A DNA stretch of 55,934 nt from Maricaulis sp048270265 (GTDB taxonomy: Bacteria > Pseudomonadota > Alphaproteobacteria > Caulobacterales > Maricaulaceae), in the NCBI RefSeq assembly GCF_048270265.1, contig NZ_JBLWTD010000020.1, positions 1-55,934 on the forward strand, read 5' to 3'. Both the position numbers and the translations under genes were made by a program. The notes beneath the pieces are model-generated. The model saw only the letters and a list, made by a program, of their open reading frames with translations, was not told the DNA's origin and searched no databases. Shown here piece after piece: positions 26,054 to 34,370 of the stretch (positions within the stretch are counted from its first letter, which is position 1; the number at the start of each line of letters is the position of its first letter).

Positions 26054-26524
26054 ATGACTGAGGCGGCCATTGAGACGGTGTCAGGTCGAAGCTCGGTGCG
26101 AGCGCTCTCGGCATTGGCCGGGCTTGCGCCGCTGGCCGTTTCGCCTGTCGTCAATGGTGTCTTCGCGGTGGTGGACCAGAGTTTCCGCATCAGCGTATCG
26201 CTGGGCATGGAAGCGGCTATGGCGTTGGTAAACGCACAAGTGATTGTGAATTTGGTGTTTGTTTTGTTGGCCGCGTTGGCGACAGGTTGGGTCTTGTACA
26301 GGTCAGGCTCTGTCCGCTGGGGTGTCGCTGCACTGGGCATCGTCGGACTGATTGATGTCTGTGGGCAAGCCCTGAATCGTCTCCAAGCGTCCGGTCTGGC
26401 CGACGGGTTGTTTACTGGCGCTCAGGTCACCACAATATTCTTCGCATTCGGTGCGCCCGTGATTGTCCTTGTCGCGGTGGTCCTTCTCGGCGCCTGGCTT
26501 TGTCGGCTCAAGGGAGCTCGCTGA
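26054..26524 (+). CDS. Small multi-pass membrane protein with atypical composition
   Basis: A 156-residue hydrophobic protein with about four membrane segments, including VIVNLVFVLLAALATGWVLY and a C-terminal VIVLVAVVLLGAWL. No family recognised. It is squeezed between the acyl-CoA dehydrogenase (start 2 bp past its stop; an in-frame GTG at 26051 overlaps the TAG) and the PaiB-like gene (TGATG overlap). Its codon use is clearly more T-ending than the flanking genes (for example 26228-26300), which suggests recent acquisition. Function unknown. Confidence 0.8.
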   Translation: MTEAAIETVSGRSSVRALSALAGLAPLAVSPVVNGVFAVVDQSFRISVSLGMEAAMALVNAQVIVNLVFVLLAALATGWVLYRSGSVRWGVAALGIVGLIDVCGQALNRLQASGLADGLFTGAQVTTIFFAFGAPVIVLVAVVLLGAWLCRLKGAR

Positions 26525-27123
26525 TGTACACGCCGAAACACTTCCGCATCGATGACCAGGCCTCGCTCTCTGCGTTGATGCGGGCCTATGATTTCGCCAT
26601 CGTGCTGGTGCCCGGTGAGCCGGATCTGGCGGCGACGCATATCCCGCTCAAGCTCGACGATGGCCGCCAGATGCTGATCGGCCATGTCGCCCAGGCCAAT
26701 CCGATTGCCCAGGCGATCCGCGACGGCAAGGAAGCTGTGGCGATCTTCTCCGGACCGCACGCCTATGTGTCGCCGACCTGGTATTCCGACCCCAATAACA
26801 ACGTGCCGACCTGGAACTACATGGCGGTGCATGCTTTCGGGCATTTCATCCCGCTCGAAGGCGAGGCAGCGGAACGCTCGCTCTCGGCGCAGATCGCCGA
26901 TTTCGAATCCGATTGGCGCATCACCAATATCGAGCTCGGCCAGCGCGTCCGGCTCGAATCCGCCATCCAGGCCTTCGAGTTCAAGATTGTCCGCCTCGAG
27001 GGCAAGGCCAAGCTGTCGCAGAACAAGCCGGCCAAGGAACGCTTGCTGATCGCCAAGGCGCTGGAAGCGCGTGGCGAACAGGCCGTGGCACATCACATGA
27101 CCGAAGTGGGGGCGGAGGAATGA
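26524..27123 (+). CDS. FMN-binding negative transcriptional regulator, PaiB family
   Basis: A 199-residue PaiB-like split-barrel flavin-binding protein. The N-terminal MYTPKHF and the FSGPHAYVSPTWY and PTWNYMAVHAFG segments are the conserved core. The family is named after Bacillus PaiB, a negative regulator, but most members are simply FMN-binding. It overlaps the preceding gene as TGATG. Its place in a beta-oxidation cluster is unexplained; a regulatory or redox role is possible. Confidence 0.93.
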   Translation: MYTPKHFRIDDQASLSALMRAYDFAIVLVPGEPDLAATHIPLKLDDGRQMLIGHVAQANPIAQAIRDGKEAVAIFSGPHAYVSPTWYSDPNNNVPTWNYMAVHAFGHFIPLEGEAAERSLSAQIADFESDWRITNIELGQRVRLESAIQAFEFKIVRLEGKAKLSQNKPAKERLLIAKALEARGEQAVAHHMTEVGAEE

Positions 27124-27251
27124 GCATATCCGCGCCCGTTACCCCATCGACGCGGATTCCATCCGCGCCACTTCCCCGGCCCGCCGTGGAAGAAAAAGCC
27201 CAGAAACCAAGTCGATAAAGCATTCAACCCGAAAACGGGAAAGGACGTAAA

Positions 27252-28457
27252 ATGACCGAAGCTTACATCTACGACGCCGTTCGCACGCCGCGCGGCAAGA
27301 AGAAGAACGGGGCGCTCAACGCGATCACCTCGCTTCAGCTCGCGACCCAGCAGCTGCAGGCGATCCGTGATCGCAACGGGCTCGACACATCCCTCGTTGA
27401 CGATGTCATCATGGGCTGCGTCTCGCCGGTTGGTGAGCAGGGTTCCGACATTGCGCGCTCTGCCGTGATCAATGCCGGCTATGCCGAGACGACGGCCGGC
27501 TACCAGATCAACCGCTTCTGTGCTTCGGGCCTGGAAGCGGTCAATGTCGCCGCCGCCAAGGTGATGTGCGGCGAGGCCGATTTCGCCATCGGTTCCGGCG
27601 TTGAATCCATGAGCCGCGTGCCGATGGGCAGTGATGGCGGTGCCATGGGCGTCGATCCTGAAATGAGCTTTGACCACTATATCGTGCCGCAGGGCATTTC
27701 CGCCGACCTGATCGCCACCAAGTACGGCTTCAGCCGTGATGATGTCGATGCCTATGCGATGGAAAGCCAGCGCCGCACCGCCCAGTCCTGGGCTGAAGGC
27801 CGGTTCAAGAAATCCATCGTGCCGGTCAAGGACCAGCTCGGCCTCACCATTCTCGACAAGGACGAGCACATGCGTCCGGGCACCGACATGCAGGCGCTCG
27901 GCAGCCTGAAATCGGCCTTCAAGGACATGTCCGATTTCGTCGGTTTTGAAGCCGTGGCGCTGCAGCGCTATCCCGAGATCGAATACCTCAACTGGGTCCA
28001 TACCGGCGGCAATTCCTCGGGCATCGTCGACGGTGCCTCGGCCATTCTGGTCGGCTCGAAAGAAGCCGGCATCAAGGCTGGCCTCAAGCCTCGCGCCCGT
28101 ATCCGTTCGATGGCCTCGATCGGTTCCGAGCCAACCATCATGCTGACCGGTCCGGTTGCCGTCACCGCCAAGGCTTTGAAGAAAGCCGGCATGTCGTCCA
28201 AGGATATCGATCTGTGGGAGCTCAACGAGGCTTTCGCTGCCGTCGTGCTTCGCCTGATGCAGGCCTATGAAATCCCGCACGACATCATGAACGTCAATGG
28301 CGGCTCGATCGCTATGGGTCACCCGCTCGGTGCCACCGGTGCAATGATTCTCGGCACGCTGCTCGACGAGCTCGAGCGCACCGACAAGGAAACCGGCCTC
28401 GCCACGCTCTGCGTCGGCGGCGGCATGGGCACCGCCACCATCATTGAACGCGTCTAA
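27252..28457 (+). CDS. Acetyl-CoA C-acyltransferase (thiolase, FadA-type)
   Basis: A 401-residue thiolase, which cleaves 3-ketoacyl-CoA with CoA in the last step of beta-oxidation. The nucleophile is Cys90 (RFCASGLEAV), with His357 in SIAMGHPLGATGA and Cys387 in LCVGGGMG completing the catalytic set. It starts ATG after a GGGAAAGGACG ribosome site. The gene lies 25 bp before the FadB-like gene, so the two could make a FadAB-type complex. Confidence 0.96.
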   Translation: MTEAYIYDAVRTPRGKKKNGALNAITSLQLATQQLQAIRDRNGLDTSLVDDVIMGCVSPVGEQGSDIARSAVINAGYAETTAGYQINRFCASGLEAVNVAAAKVMCGEADFAIGSGVESMSRVPMGSDGGAMGVDPEMSFDHYIVPQGISADLIATKYGFSRDDVDAYAMESQRRTAQSWAEGRFKKSIVPVKDQLGLTILDKDEHMRPGTDMQALGSLKSAFKDMSDFVGFEAVALQRYPEIEYLNWVHTGGNSSGIVDGASAILVGSKEAGIKAGLKPRARIRSMASIGSEPTIMLTGPVAVTAKALKKAGMSSKDIDLWELNEAFAAVVLRLMQAYEIPHDIMNVNGGSIAMGHPLGATGAMILGTLLDELERTDKETGLATLCVGGGMGTATIIERV

Positions 28458-28482
28458 TCGGATCGATCAGGAGATATTTGAG

Positions 28483-30687
28483 ATGAAAAACTTCACATTC
28501 GAGATCGACGCCGACGGTATTGCTCTCATCACCTTCGACAGCCCCGGCAAGTCGATGAATGTCATTTCCGCCGACGTCATGACGGACTTCGATACGCTGA
28601 CCGCCAAGATCGCCTCTGACGACAAGGTCAAGGGTGCGGTCATCACCTCCGGCAAGGATGCGTTCTGTGCCGGTGCAGACCTGTCCGAACTGGGCGGGTC
28701 TGCCGCCGAGCTGGCCAAGCTTCCCGAAGACGAGATGAAGGCCAAGCTGTTCGAGCAATGCTTCCGTCTCAACAAAACCTTCCGGGCGCTGGAAACCTGC
28801 GGCAAGCCGGTCGCGGCTGCGATCAATGGCCTCGCTCTTGGCGGTGGTTTCGAGATCGCACTCGCCTGTCATTACCGCGTCATGCCGTCGGATAATTCCA
28901 AGGCCAAGCTGGGCCTGCCCGAAGCCATGATCGGTGTCCTGCCCGGCGGTGGCGGCACCCAGCGCCTGCCGCGCCTTGTGGGTCTGATGAATGCCGCACC
29001 GATCCTGCTGCAAGGCAAGCAGATCGACGCCAATACGGCCCTGGCCCAGGGCATTGTCCACGCCGTCGTGCCAATGGCCGATCTGGTCGCCAAGGCCAAG
29101 GAATTGGTCAAGGAAAACAAGCTCGATTCCAAACAGCCCTGGGATGCCGACAAGTTCCGCTTCCCCGGTGGTGGCCCCTACCATCCAGCCGGTGCGCAAA
29201 TGTTCGGCGCCGCCAGCCCGATGCTGCGCAAGACCACTTATGGCAATTACCCGGCCCAGCGTTACATCCTGTCCTGCGTCTATGAAGGCGCCCAGGTCTC
29301 GATGGATGAGGCGATCAAGATTGAGAGCCGCTATTTCACCAAGCTGATGCTGCGGCCTGAAAGCCGCAATATGATCCGCTCGATCTTCCTGTCCAAACAG
29401 GCGCTCGACAAGGGTGGCCGCCGTCCGGCCAGCCAGACGAAGGGCGAGATCAAGAAGGTCGGCGTCATTGGTGCCGGCTTCATGGGTGCCGGCATTGCCA
29501 CGGTTTCGGTCCAGGCCGGGATCGAGATTGTCCTGATCGACGCCACGCAAGAGGGTGCCGAGAAGGGCAAGCAGCATGCGATGGATTATTTTGCCGGCGG
29601 CGTGAAGCGCGGCAAGGTCACCCAGGAAAAGGCCGACAAGCTGGCCGGCATGATCACCCCGACCACCGATTACAACCTGCTGAAGGATGTCGATCTGGTC
29701 GTCGAGGCCGTGTTCGAGAATTCCGAACTCAAGCACAAGATCACCAAGATGGCCGAGGATGTCATTCCTGAAGGCGCCGTGTTCGGCTCCAACACCTCCT
29801 CCATTCCGATCACTTCGCTGGCCACTGCCTCCAAGCGGCCTGACCAGTATATCGGCATCCACTTCTTCTCGCCGGTCGAGAAGATGAATCTGGTCGAGAT
29901 CATCATGGGCGAGAAGACGGGCGATTATGCGCTCTCGCGCGCGATCGATTTTGTCACCCGGATCAAGAAGACCCCGATCGTCGTCGCCGATACGCGTGGC
30001 TTCTACGCCAATCGGTGCGTGATGCGCTTCATCGGCGAGGGCATGAACATGCTCGCCGAAGGCATCAAGCCGGCCCTGATCGAAAATGCGACCAAGATGG
30101 CCGGCATGCCGGTTGGTCCGCTTTCCCTGCAGGACGAGGTTGCCCTCGATCTTGGCGTGAAGCTGATCAAGCAGACCAAGGCCGATCTCGGGGCTGACTA
30201 CAAGCCATCCCCGACCGAGCCGATCCTGTTCAAGATGGTCGAGGAATATGAGCGCTTTGGCCGCAAGAACGGCAAGGGCTTCTACGATTATCCGTCTGAA
30301 AAGGGCCAGCCCAAGCGTCTTTGGCCTGAGCTGGAGCAATTCGCTCCGGGCGGCAAATACGCGGAAGACCAGCCTTCGGCCGACGAGGTCAAGGATCGTA
30401 TCCTCTACACCCAGGCGCTCGAAGCGGCGCGCTGTATGGAAGAGGGTATTGTCCAGGATCCACGCGAAGCCGATGTCGGCTCCATCCTCGGCTGGGGTTT
30501 CGCCCCCTATACCGGCGGCGCCCTGAGCTTCATCGACACGGTGGGGGCAGCCGCCTTCGTCAAGCGTGCCGATGAGCTTCAGAAGGCCTATGGCGACCAG
30601 TTCGCCGTGCCGGCCCTGCTGCGTGAAATGGCCAAGAAGGGTGAGACCTTCTACGGCCGCTTCGGCGGAGAAGCTGCCGCCGCCTGA
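28483..30687 (+). CDS. Multifunctional fatty-acid oxidation enzyme (FadB/FadJ-like)
   Basis: A 734-residue two-part enzyme. The N-terminal enoyl-CoA hydratase/isomerase domain has FCAGADLSELGG and LALGGGFEIALAC (about residues 63-125). The 3-hydroxyacyl-CoA dehydrogenase half has the NAD-binding GVIGAGFMGAGIA motif near residue 327 and IGIHFFSPVEKMNLVEII further on. It carries out the second and third steps of beta-oxidation. The start is the ATG at 28483, with AGGAG nine bases upstream. It pairs with the thiolase just before it. Confidence 0.96.
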   Translation: MKNFTFEIDADGIALITFDSPGKSMNVISADVMTDFDTLTAKIASDDKVKGAVITSGKDAFCAGADLSELGGSAAELAKLPEDEMKAKLFEQCFRLNKTFRALETCGKPVAAAINGLALGGGFEIALACHYRVMPSDNSKAKLGLPEAMIGVLPGGGGTQRLPRLVGLMNAAPILLQGKQIDANTALAQGIVHAVVPMADLVAKAKELVKENKLDSKQPWDADKFRFPGGGPYHPAGAQMFGAASPMLRKTTYGNYPAQRYILSCVYEGAQVSMDEAIKIESRYFTKLMLRPESRNMIRSIFLSKQALDKGGRRPASQTKGEIKKVGVIGAGFMGAGIATVSVQAGIEIVLIDATQEGAEKGKQHAMDYFAGGVKRGKVTQEKADKLAGMITPTTDYNLLKDVDLVVEAVFENSELKHKITKMAEDVIPEGAVFGSNTSSIPITSLATASKRPDQYIGIHFFSPVEKMNLVEIIMGEKTGDYALSRAIDFVTRIKKTPIVVADTRGFYANRCVMRFIGEGMNMLAEGIKPALIENATKMAGMPVGPLSLQDEVALDLGVKLIKQTKADLGADYKPSPTEPILFKMVEEYERFGRKNGKGFYDYPSEKGQPKRLWPELEQFAPGGKYAEDQPSADEVKDRILYTQALEAARCMEEGIVQDPREADVGSILGWGFAPYTGGALSFIDTVGAAAFVKRADELQKAYGDQFAVPALLREMAKKGETFYGRFGGEAAAA

Positions 30688-30713
30688 TTGGCTGCGACAC
30701 ACTGAGTAACAAG

Positions 30714-30742
30714 AGGCCGGTCCGGGACATCCGGGCCGGCCT
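30714..30742 (+). terminator. Hairpin terminator after the beta-oxidation cluster
   Basis: AGGCCGGTCCGG and CCGGGCCGGCCT form a 12-bp stem with one G-T pair and a 5-nt loop, 27 bp after the stop of the FadB-like gene. The T tract after it is weak. It is the likely end of the operon. Confidence 0.6.
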
Positions 30743-30870
30743 TCCTGTGTCCGCGCACGGCGCGCTGCGCGCGCGTAAACGTCTGGTTAATCAAATATGA
30801 CAAGCGCGCCGCCGCAGAAGGTTGAGAGTGCTGTTCCTGACTGATGTGAGTCTCTGAACTGGACGCCCGC

Positions 30871-31104
30871 ATGACACGATCTGATCGTATGACCTGGCAG
30901 TGCTCCGCACGCTATGTGGCGCTGGCCTCCTGGGCCCTGGCGGCAGCCTTGACCGCCGGCATGGGCTGGCAGGCCTGGATGGCGGTCCGGGATACGAGCG
31001 GTGCTGCGCGGTACGAGAGCGGTGAGTTCGACACCACAATTACCTCGACATCGCTGCAGGCCGCCGCGCGGATCGTCGCCGGCAAGAATCGCAATGTGAA
31101 CTAG
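30871..31104 (+). CDS. Small hypothetical secreted or membrane protein
   Basis: A 77-residue candidate with a basic start and one hydrophobic stretch (about 15-33, VALASWALAAALTAGMGWQ), which could be a signal anchor. The rest is polar. There is no recognised domain. It is the only plausible gene in the 540 bp between the FadB-like gene and the GST. The ATG at 30871 has no convincing ribosome site; an in-frame ATG at 30889 is an alternative. Confidence 0.4.
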   Translation: MTRSDRMTWQCSARYVALASWALAAALTAGMGWQAWMAVRDTSGAARYESGEFDTTITSTSLQAAARIVAGKNRNVN

Positions 31105-31227
31105 CCGGCACCGCCGCGCGACCCCGGCCGGTCCAATCCGGTCACCTTGCCGCACAATGAGCGCATGCCCGCGCTTGTGCCCCGCGCCGCAAGCGTACAG
31201 ACTCCTGAAAACGCAAGGGAGTCCCCC

Positions 31228-32340
31228 ATGAGCTATACGCTGATCGGCACCGCCGTTTCGCTCTATACCGGCAAGGCACGCGGTTATCTGCGCTGGAAGA
31301 ATGTGCCCTTCCGCGAACAGCTCTCGACGGCCCAGACCTATAAGTCCGTGATCCTGCCGCGCGTCGGCTGGCCGGTGGTGCCTGTGCTGATCCATCACGA
31401 CGGCAGCGAGCACGGCACGGTCGTGCAGGACACGACCGAGATCATCGACTATGTCGAAGCGCACGAGCCGGGACCTTCGGTCTATCCGGACGGGCCGGTT
31501 CAGAAGCTGGCGGCGCTGATCCTGGAACTGTTCGGCGACGAATGGCTGGTGATTCCGGCGATGCATTACCGCTGGGCCTATAATCGCGATTTCGCGCAGG
31601 CTGAATTCGGCGCGACATCCTTCCCGGACCTGTCGCCGGACGAGCAGAAGGCGGCCGTGCAGAAGTCCGTGGACTTCTTCTCCGGTGCCCTGCCTGTGCT
31701 CGGCATCTGCCCCGAAAGCGTCCCGGCCGTGGAGGGCGCCTTCGAGGCTTTCCTTGCGGCCTTCGAAGCGCATCTGGAACAGCACCCATTCCTGTTCGGC
31801 AGCCGGCCATCGATTGGCGATTACGGTTTTCTCGGTCCGCTCTATGCGCATTTGCTGCGCGACCCGGCCTCGGGCGAGATCATGGAACGTCTCGCGCCGC
31901 GCGTCGCCGATTGGGCCCGGCGCGCGCATGCACCGCAACATGCGCTGACCGGTGACTTCCTCGAAAACGACGAGCTTCCGCCGACGCTGATGCCGATGCT
32001 GGAAATGTTCGCGGCGCAGCAATTGCCGGTCCTGTTCGACACCGCTGAAGTGCTGGCGGAATGGTCGGGCACCAATCCGGATGCTATTGAATTGCCGCGT
32101 ATATTCGGCTTCAACAAGGCAATGATCGGGCATGGCGACAACCGGGTTGAAACCGACCGGGCCATCATTCCCTATCCGCTCTGGATGCTGCAGCGCGTGA
32201 CCGATCATCTCGCCTCCCTGGAGGGTGCTGACCGCAAGAGGGCGGAGGAAATGCTGCGCAGCATTGGTGCAGCAAAATTGATCGGCTTTCAGCTGCCACT
32301 GAGGCTCGCGCGGGAGAATTTCAAGCTCGTGCGGGGGTGA
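31228..32340 (+). CDS. Glutathione S-transferase family protein
   Basis: A 370-residue GST-family protein, longer than a standard GST. The N-terminal thioredoxin-like domain starts YTLIGTAVSLYTGKARGYL, and later DTTEIIDYVE matches the GSH-binding segment of the family. The C-terminal helical domain carries PFLFGSRPSIGDYGFLGPLY near residue 190. About 150 further residues follow. I start it at the ATG 31228, with AAGGGA upstream. The substrate is unknown; it may detoxify electrophiles. Confidence 0.88.
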   Translation: MSYTLIGTAVSLYTGKARGYLRWKNVPFREQLSTAQTYKSVILPRVGWPVVPVLIHHDGSEHGTVVQDTTEIIDYVEAHEPGPSVYPDGPVQKLAALILELFGDEWLVIPAMHYRWAYNRDFAQAEFGATSFPDLSPDEQKAAVQKSVDFFSGALPVLGICPESVPAVEGAFEAFLAAFEAHLEQHPFLFGSRPSIGDYGFLGPLYAHLLRDPASGEIMERLAPRVADWARRAHAPQHALTGDFLENDELPPTLMPMLEMFAAQQLPVLFDTAEVLAEWSGTNPDAIELPRIFGFNKAMIGHGDNRVETDRAIIPYPLWMLQRVTDHLASLEGADRKRAEEMLRSIGAAKLIGFQLPLRLARENFKLVRG

Positions 32341-32405
32341 AGCCTGCTTGATCCTGGCGGGACAATGCCGCATGGCTTTGCCTCGCTTTATCGTTTGGGG
32401 GAATA

Positions 32406-33296
32406 ATGGACCGGATCGACGCCTTGCGGCTTTTCTCTTCCGTCGCCGAGCTGGGCAGTTTCACCCAGGCCGCCGAGCGCGAAGGCATTACACCCGGTGC
32501 AGCCTCCAAACAGATCACGGCGCTGGAGACACGGCTGCAGGCGCGCCTGTTCGAGCGCACCACGCGATCCGTGCGGCTGACCGAGGCGGGCGCCGCCCTG
32601 CTCGACCGGGTACGGCCCTGGCTGGGGGAATATGATGCTCTGGAAGAGGGCGTTGCCGATGCGCGTTCGGCGCCGGCCGGTCTGCTGCGGGTGACGGCAT
32701 CGGTCGATTTCGGGGCGCGGCAACTGATGCGCCCCATCGCCGACTTCATGGCTGAATGGCCGGGCGTCGAGGTGCGGCTCTCGCTGGTCGACCGCATGGT
32801 CGATCTGGTCGAGGAGGGTTTCGATGTCGGGGTGCGGATCGGCAATCTCGAGGACAGCGCCCTGATCGCGCGCCGGCTGGCGCCGGCCTGCATGGCCCTG
32901 GTCGCATCGCCCGCCTATATCGCCGCGCGCGGCGCGCCGGAACACCCGTCCGATCTGGCGGTCCACGACGTCATCATCGATCGCAACAAGCCGGCGCCGC
33001 AACAGCTCAAATTCACCCGCGGCGAGGAGGCGGTCGAGGTGCGCGTCTCCGGTCGGCTGACCCTCAATGGCGCCAGCGCCGCGATCGAAGCCGCCGCTGC
33101 CGGCGTCGGTATCGCCTGTTCGCCGCGCTATGCCGCCGAGGCCGCCCTGGCCGATGGACGTGTCGTACCGCTCATGCCCGACTGGGAGCCGGACCATCGC
33201 AATCTGTGGGCCGTCTTCCCTTCGAGCCGCTATCTCACCCACCGGGTCCGTCTGTTTGTGGATCATCTCGCCGGGCACTTCACAGACAGCATTTGA
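32406..33296 (+). CDS. LysR-family transcriptional regulator
   Basis: A 296-residue LysR regulator. The winged helix-turn-helix at residues 3-60 contains ALRLFSSVAELGSFTQAAE and KQITALETRLQARLFERTTR. The effector-binding domain begins around residue 90 with LLRVTASVDFGARQLM. It follows the GST gene by 66 bp on the same strand. LysR genes usually regulate a divergent neighbour; here no divergent gene is present, so its target is unknown. Confidence 0.95.
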   Translation: MDRIDALRLFSSVAELGSFTQAAEREGITPGAASKQITALETRLQARLFERTTRSVRLTEAGAALLDRVRPWLGEYDALEEGVADARSAPAGLLRVTASVDFGARQLMRPIADFMAEWPGVEVRLSLVDRMVDLVEEGFDVGVRIGNLEDSALIARRLAPACMALVASPAYIAARGAPEHPSDLAVHDVIIDRNKPAPQQLKFTRGEEAVEVRVSGRLTLNGASAAIEAAAAGVGIACSPRYAAEAALADGRVVPLMPDWEPDHRNLWAVFPSSRYLTHRVRLFVDHLAGHFTDSI

Positions 33297-33298
33297 CG

Positions 33299-33334
33299 CT
33301 GTGGACAAGTCTGTCGACAAGCCTGTGGAGTGCT
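33299..33334. repeat. Three 12-bp near-repeats, DnaA-box-like
   Basis: CTGTGGACAAGT, CTGTCGACAAGC and CTGTGGAGTGCT follow one another right after the LysR stop. The first holds TGTGGACAA, one base from the reverse of the DnaA box TTATCCACA. There is no AT-rich unwinding element, so an origin is unlikely. Confidence 0.55.
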
Positions 33335-33348
33335 GGTGGTAAACTGCC

Positions 33349-33399
33349 TCCTGATGTGACGCACCCGCATTCCTGATGTGACGCACCCGCATTCCTGAT
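33349..33399. repeat. 22-bp tandem repeat, 2.3 copies
   Basis: The unit runs TCCTGATGTGACGCACCC plus GCAT. Full copies are 33349-33370 and 33371-33392, followed by 7 bases of a third. It lies in the 167-bp gap between the LysR gene and the lipoprotein gene. Its meaning is unclear. Confidence 0.8.
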
Positions 33400-33463
33400 T
33401 CTGCCCAGTGCCGCTTCGTGATATATGGGCGTCCAAGGCAGTTGTGGTTCCCGGGGGAAATCG

Positions 33464-34303
33464 ATGAAACATGTGATGGTAATCGCGCTCGTCTGTGCCG
33501 GTTTGACGGCGTGTGCGACCACGGATGCCGGTCCGGGCCTTGCTGGCGGGCTTGCCAGCAGCGCGTTCGATTATGGGCCCTCCCGCGCCGCGCGCCCGAC
33601 CGATACCCGCTTTGGCTATCGCCTCGCCGGCGAGCAATGGAATGGCCGCATGGTGTTTGAATCGGTTGGCGGTGAAGCCCGGGTCGATTTCACGCTTCAT
33701 GGCGCGGGGCCCGAGTCCGCCCGCGCCGAATTGCTGATCTCCATGCCCTATCTGGACGGCGGTGTGCGGCGCTATGACGGGGTGACGGGCGAAGGACGCC
33801 CGGTCGAGGTGGAGCTGCAGGCCGGGCCGTGCCGGACCCGTGATGGCGGCACCGACCCCTATTTCGCCACCGTGCGGGTCGGCGGCAATGAAATGCGCGG
33901 CTGTGCTCTGGAAACCGCGCCGGTTGATCGCTGGTCGAACTATCTCGCAGCCTATCTGCCGGCGATCGATGCCTGCCTGGCGGAAATGGCCGGCGATGCC
34001 GATCATGTCTCGCTGGCCTACACCCTGTCCGGCGGTGCGACCGGCATCCGTCTGGTCGATCATGACGGTGGCAGCTGGGAGTGCGCCACGCGTGAGAATG
34101 GCAACCGGGTCAATTCGCTGCGCCCGATCGATGCGGCCGACGTCGTGTTCGGCGAGGGCGATCCGATCTTCGTGCGCTCGATCATGCCGGCCGCCGCCAT
34201 GAGTTGCTATGTGTTTGAATCCGTTCGCGACGCCGATGGCCGGCTGATCGGCGCCCTGGGCTATGACAGTTGTGATGGCGGTCCGGGCGGACGTGTTGGC
34301 TGA
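33464..34303 (+). CDS. Putative lipoprotein with COG3650-like features
   Basis: A 279-residue lipoprotein with the signal MKHVMVIALVCAGLTAC and a lipobox LTAC, so the mature N-terminus would be lipid-modified at Cys17. The middle resembles the COG3650 type of cell-envelope protein (a GP-C-RTRDGGTDPYF segment followed by RGCALE), a resemblance I hold at moderate confidence. Several cysteines occur in the C-terminal half. No catalytic function is evident. The start follows a G-rich ribosome site. Confidence 0.8.
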   Translation: MKHVMVIALVCAGLTACATTDAGPGLAGGLASSAFDYGPSRAARPTDTRFGYRLAGEQWNGRMVFESVGGEARVDFTLHGAGPESARAELLISMPYLDGGVRRYDGVTGEGRPVEVELQAGPCRTRDGGTDPYFATVRVGGNEMRGCALETAPVDRWSNYLAAYLPAIDACLAEMAGDADHVSLAYTLSGGATGIRLVDHDGGSWECATRENGNRVNSLRPIDAADVVFGEGDPIFVRSIMPAAAMSCYVFESVRDADGRLIGALGYDSCDGGPGGRVG

Positions 34304-34331
34304 CCGGGGGGCGCAGCGGCGGCCCCGGCAC

Positions 34332-34347
34332 TTAACCCGGCCTTAAC
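34332..34347 (+). promoter_or_regulatory. Perfect CtrA-binding consensus (TTAA-N7-TTAAC)
   Basis: TTAACCCGGCCTTAAC matches the CtrA consensus without mismatch. It lies 24-39 bp upstream of the ATG at 34371. If the box overlapped a -35 element, the transcript would start at about the ATG, so it could also act as a repressor site or imply a near-leaderless mRNA. Confidence 0.65.
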
Positions 34348-34370
34348 GCGAAGCGGTCGAGGGCAGGGAT

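Noticed and set aside
28441..30702. Long antisense open frame opposite the FadB-like gene
   Set aside because: Same cause: high third-position GC on the plus strand leaves the minus strand stop-free. No domain could be seen.
33299..33334. DnaA-box-like repeats as a replication origin
   Set aside because: No AT-rich region, no dnaA, parA or gidA neighbours, and the boxes deviate from consensus.
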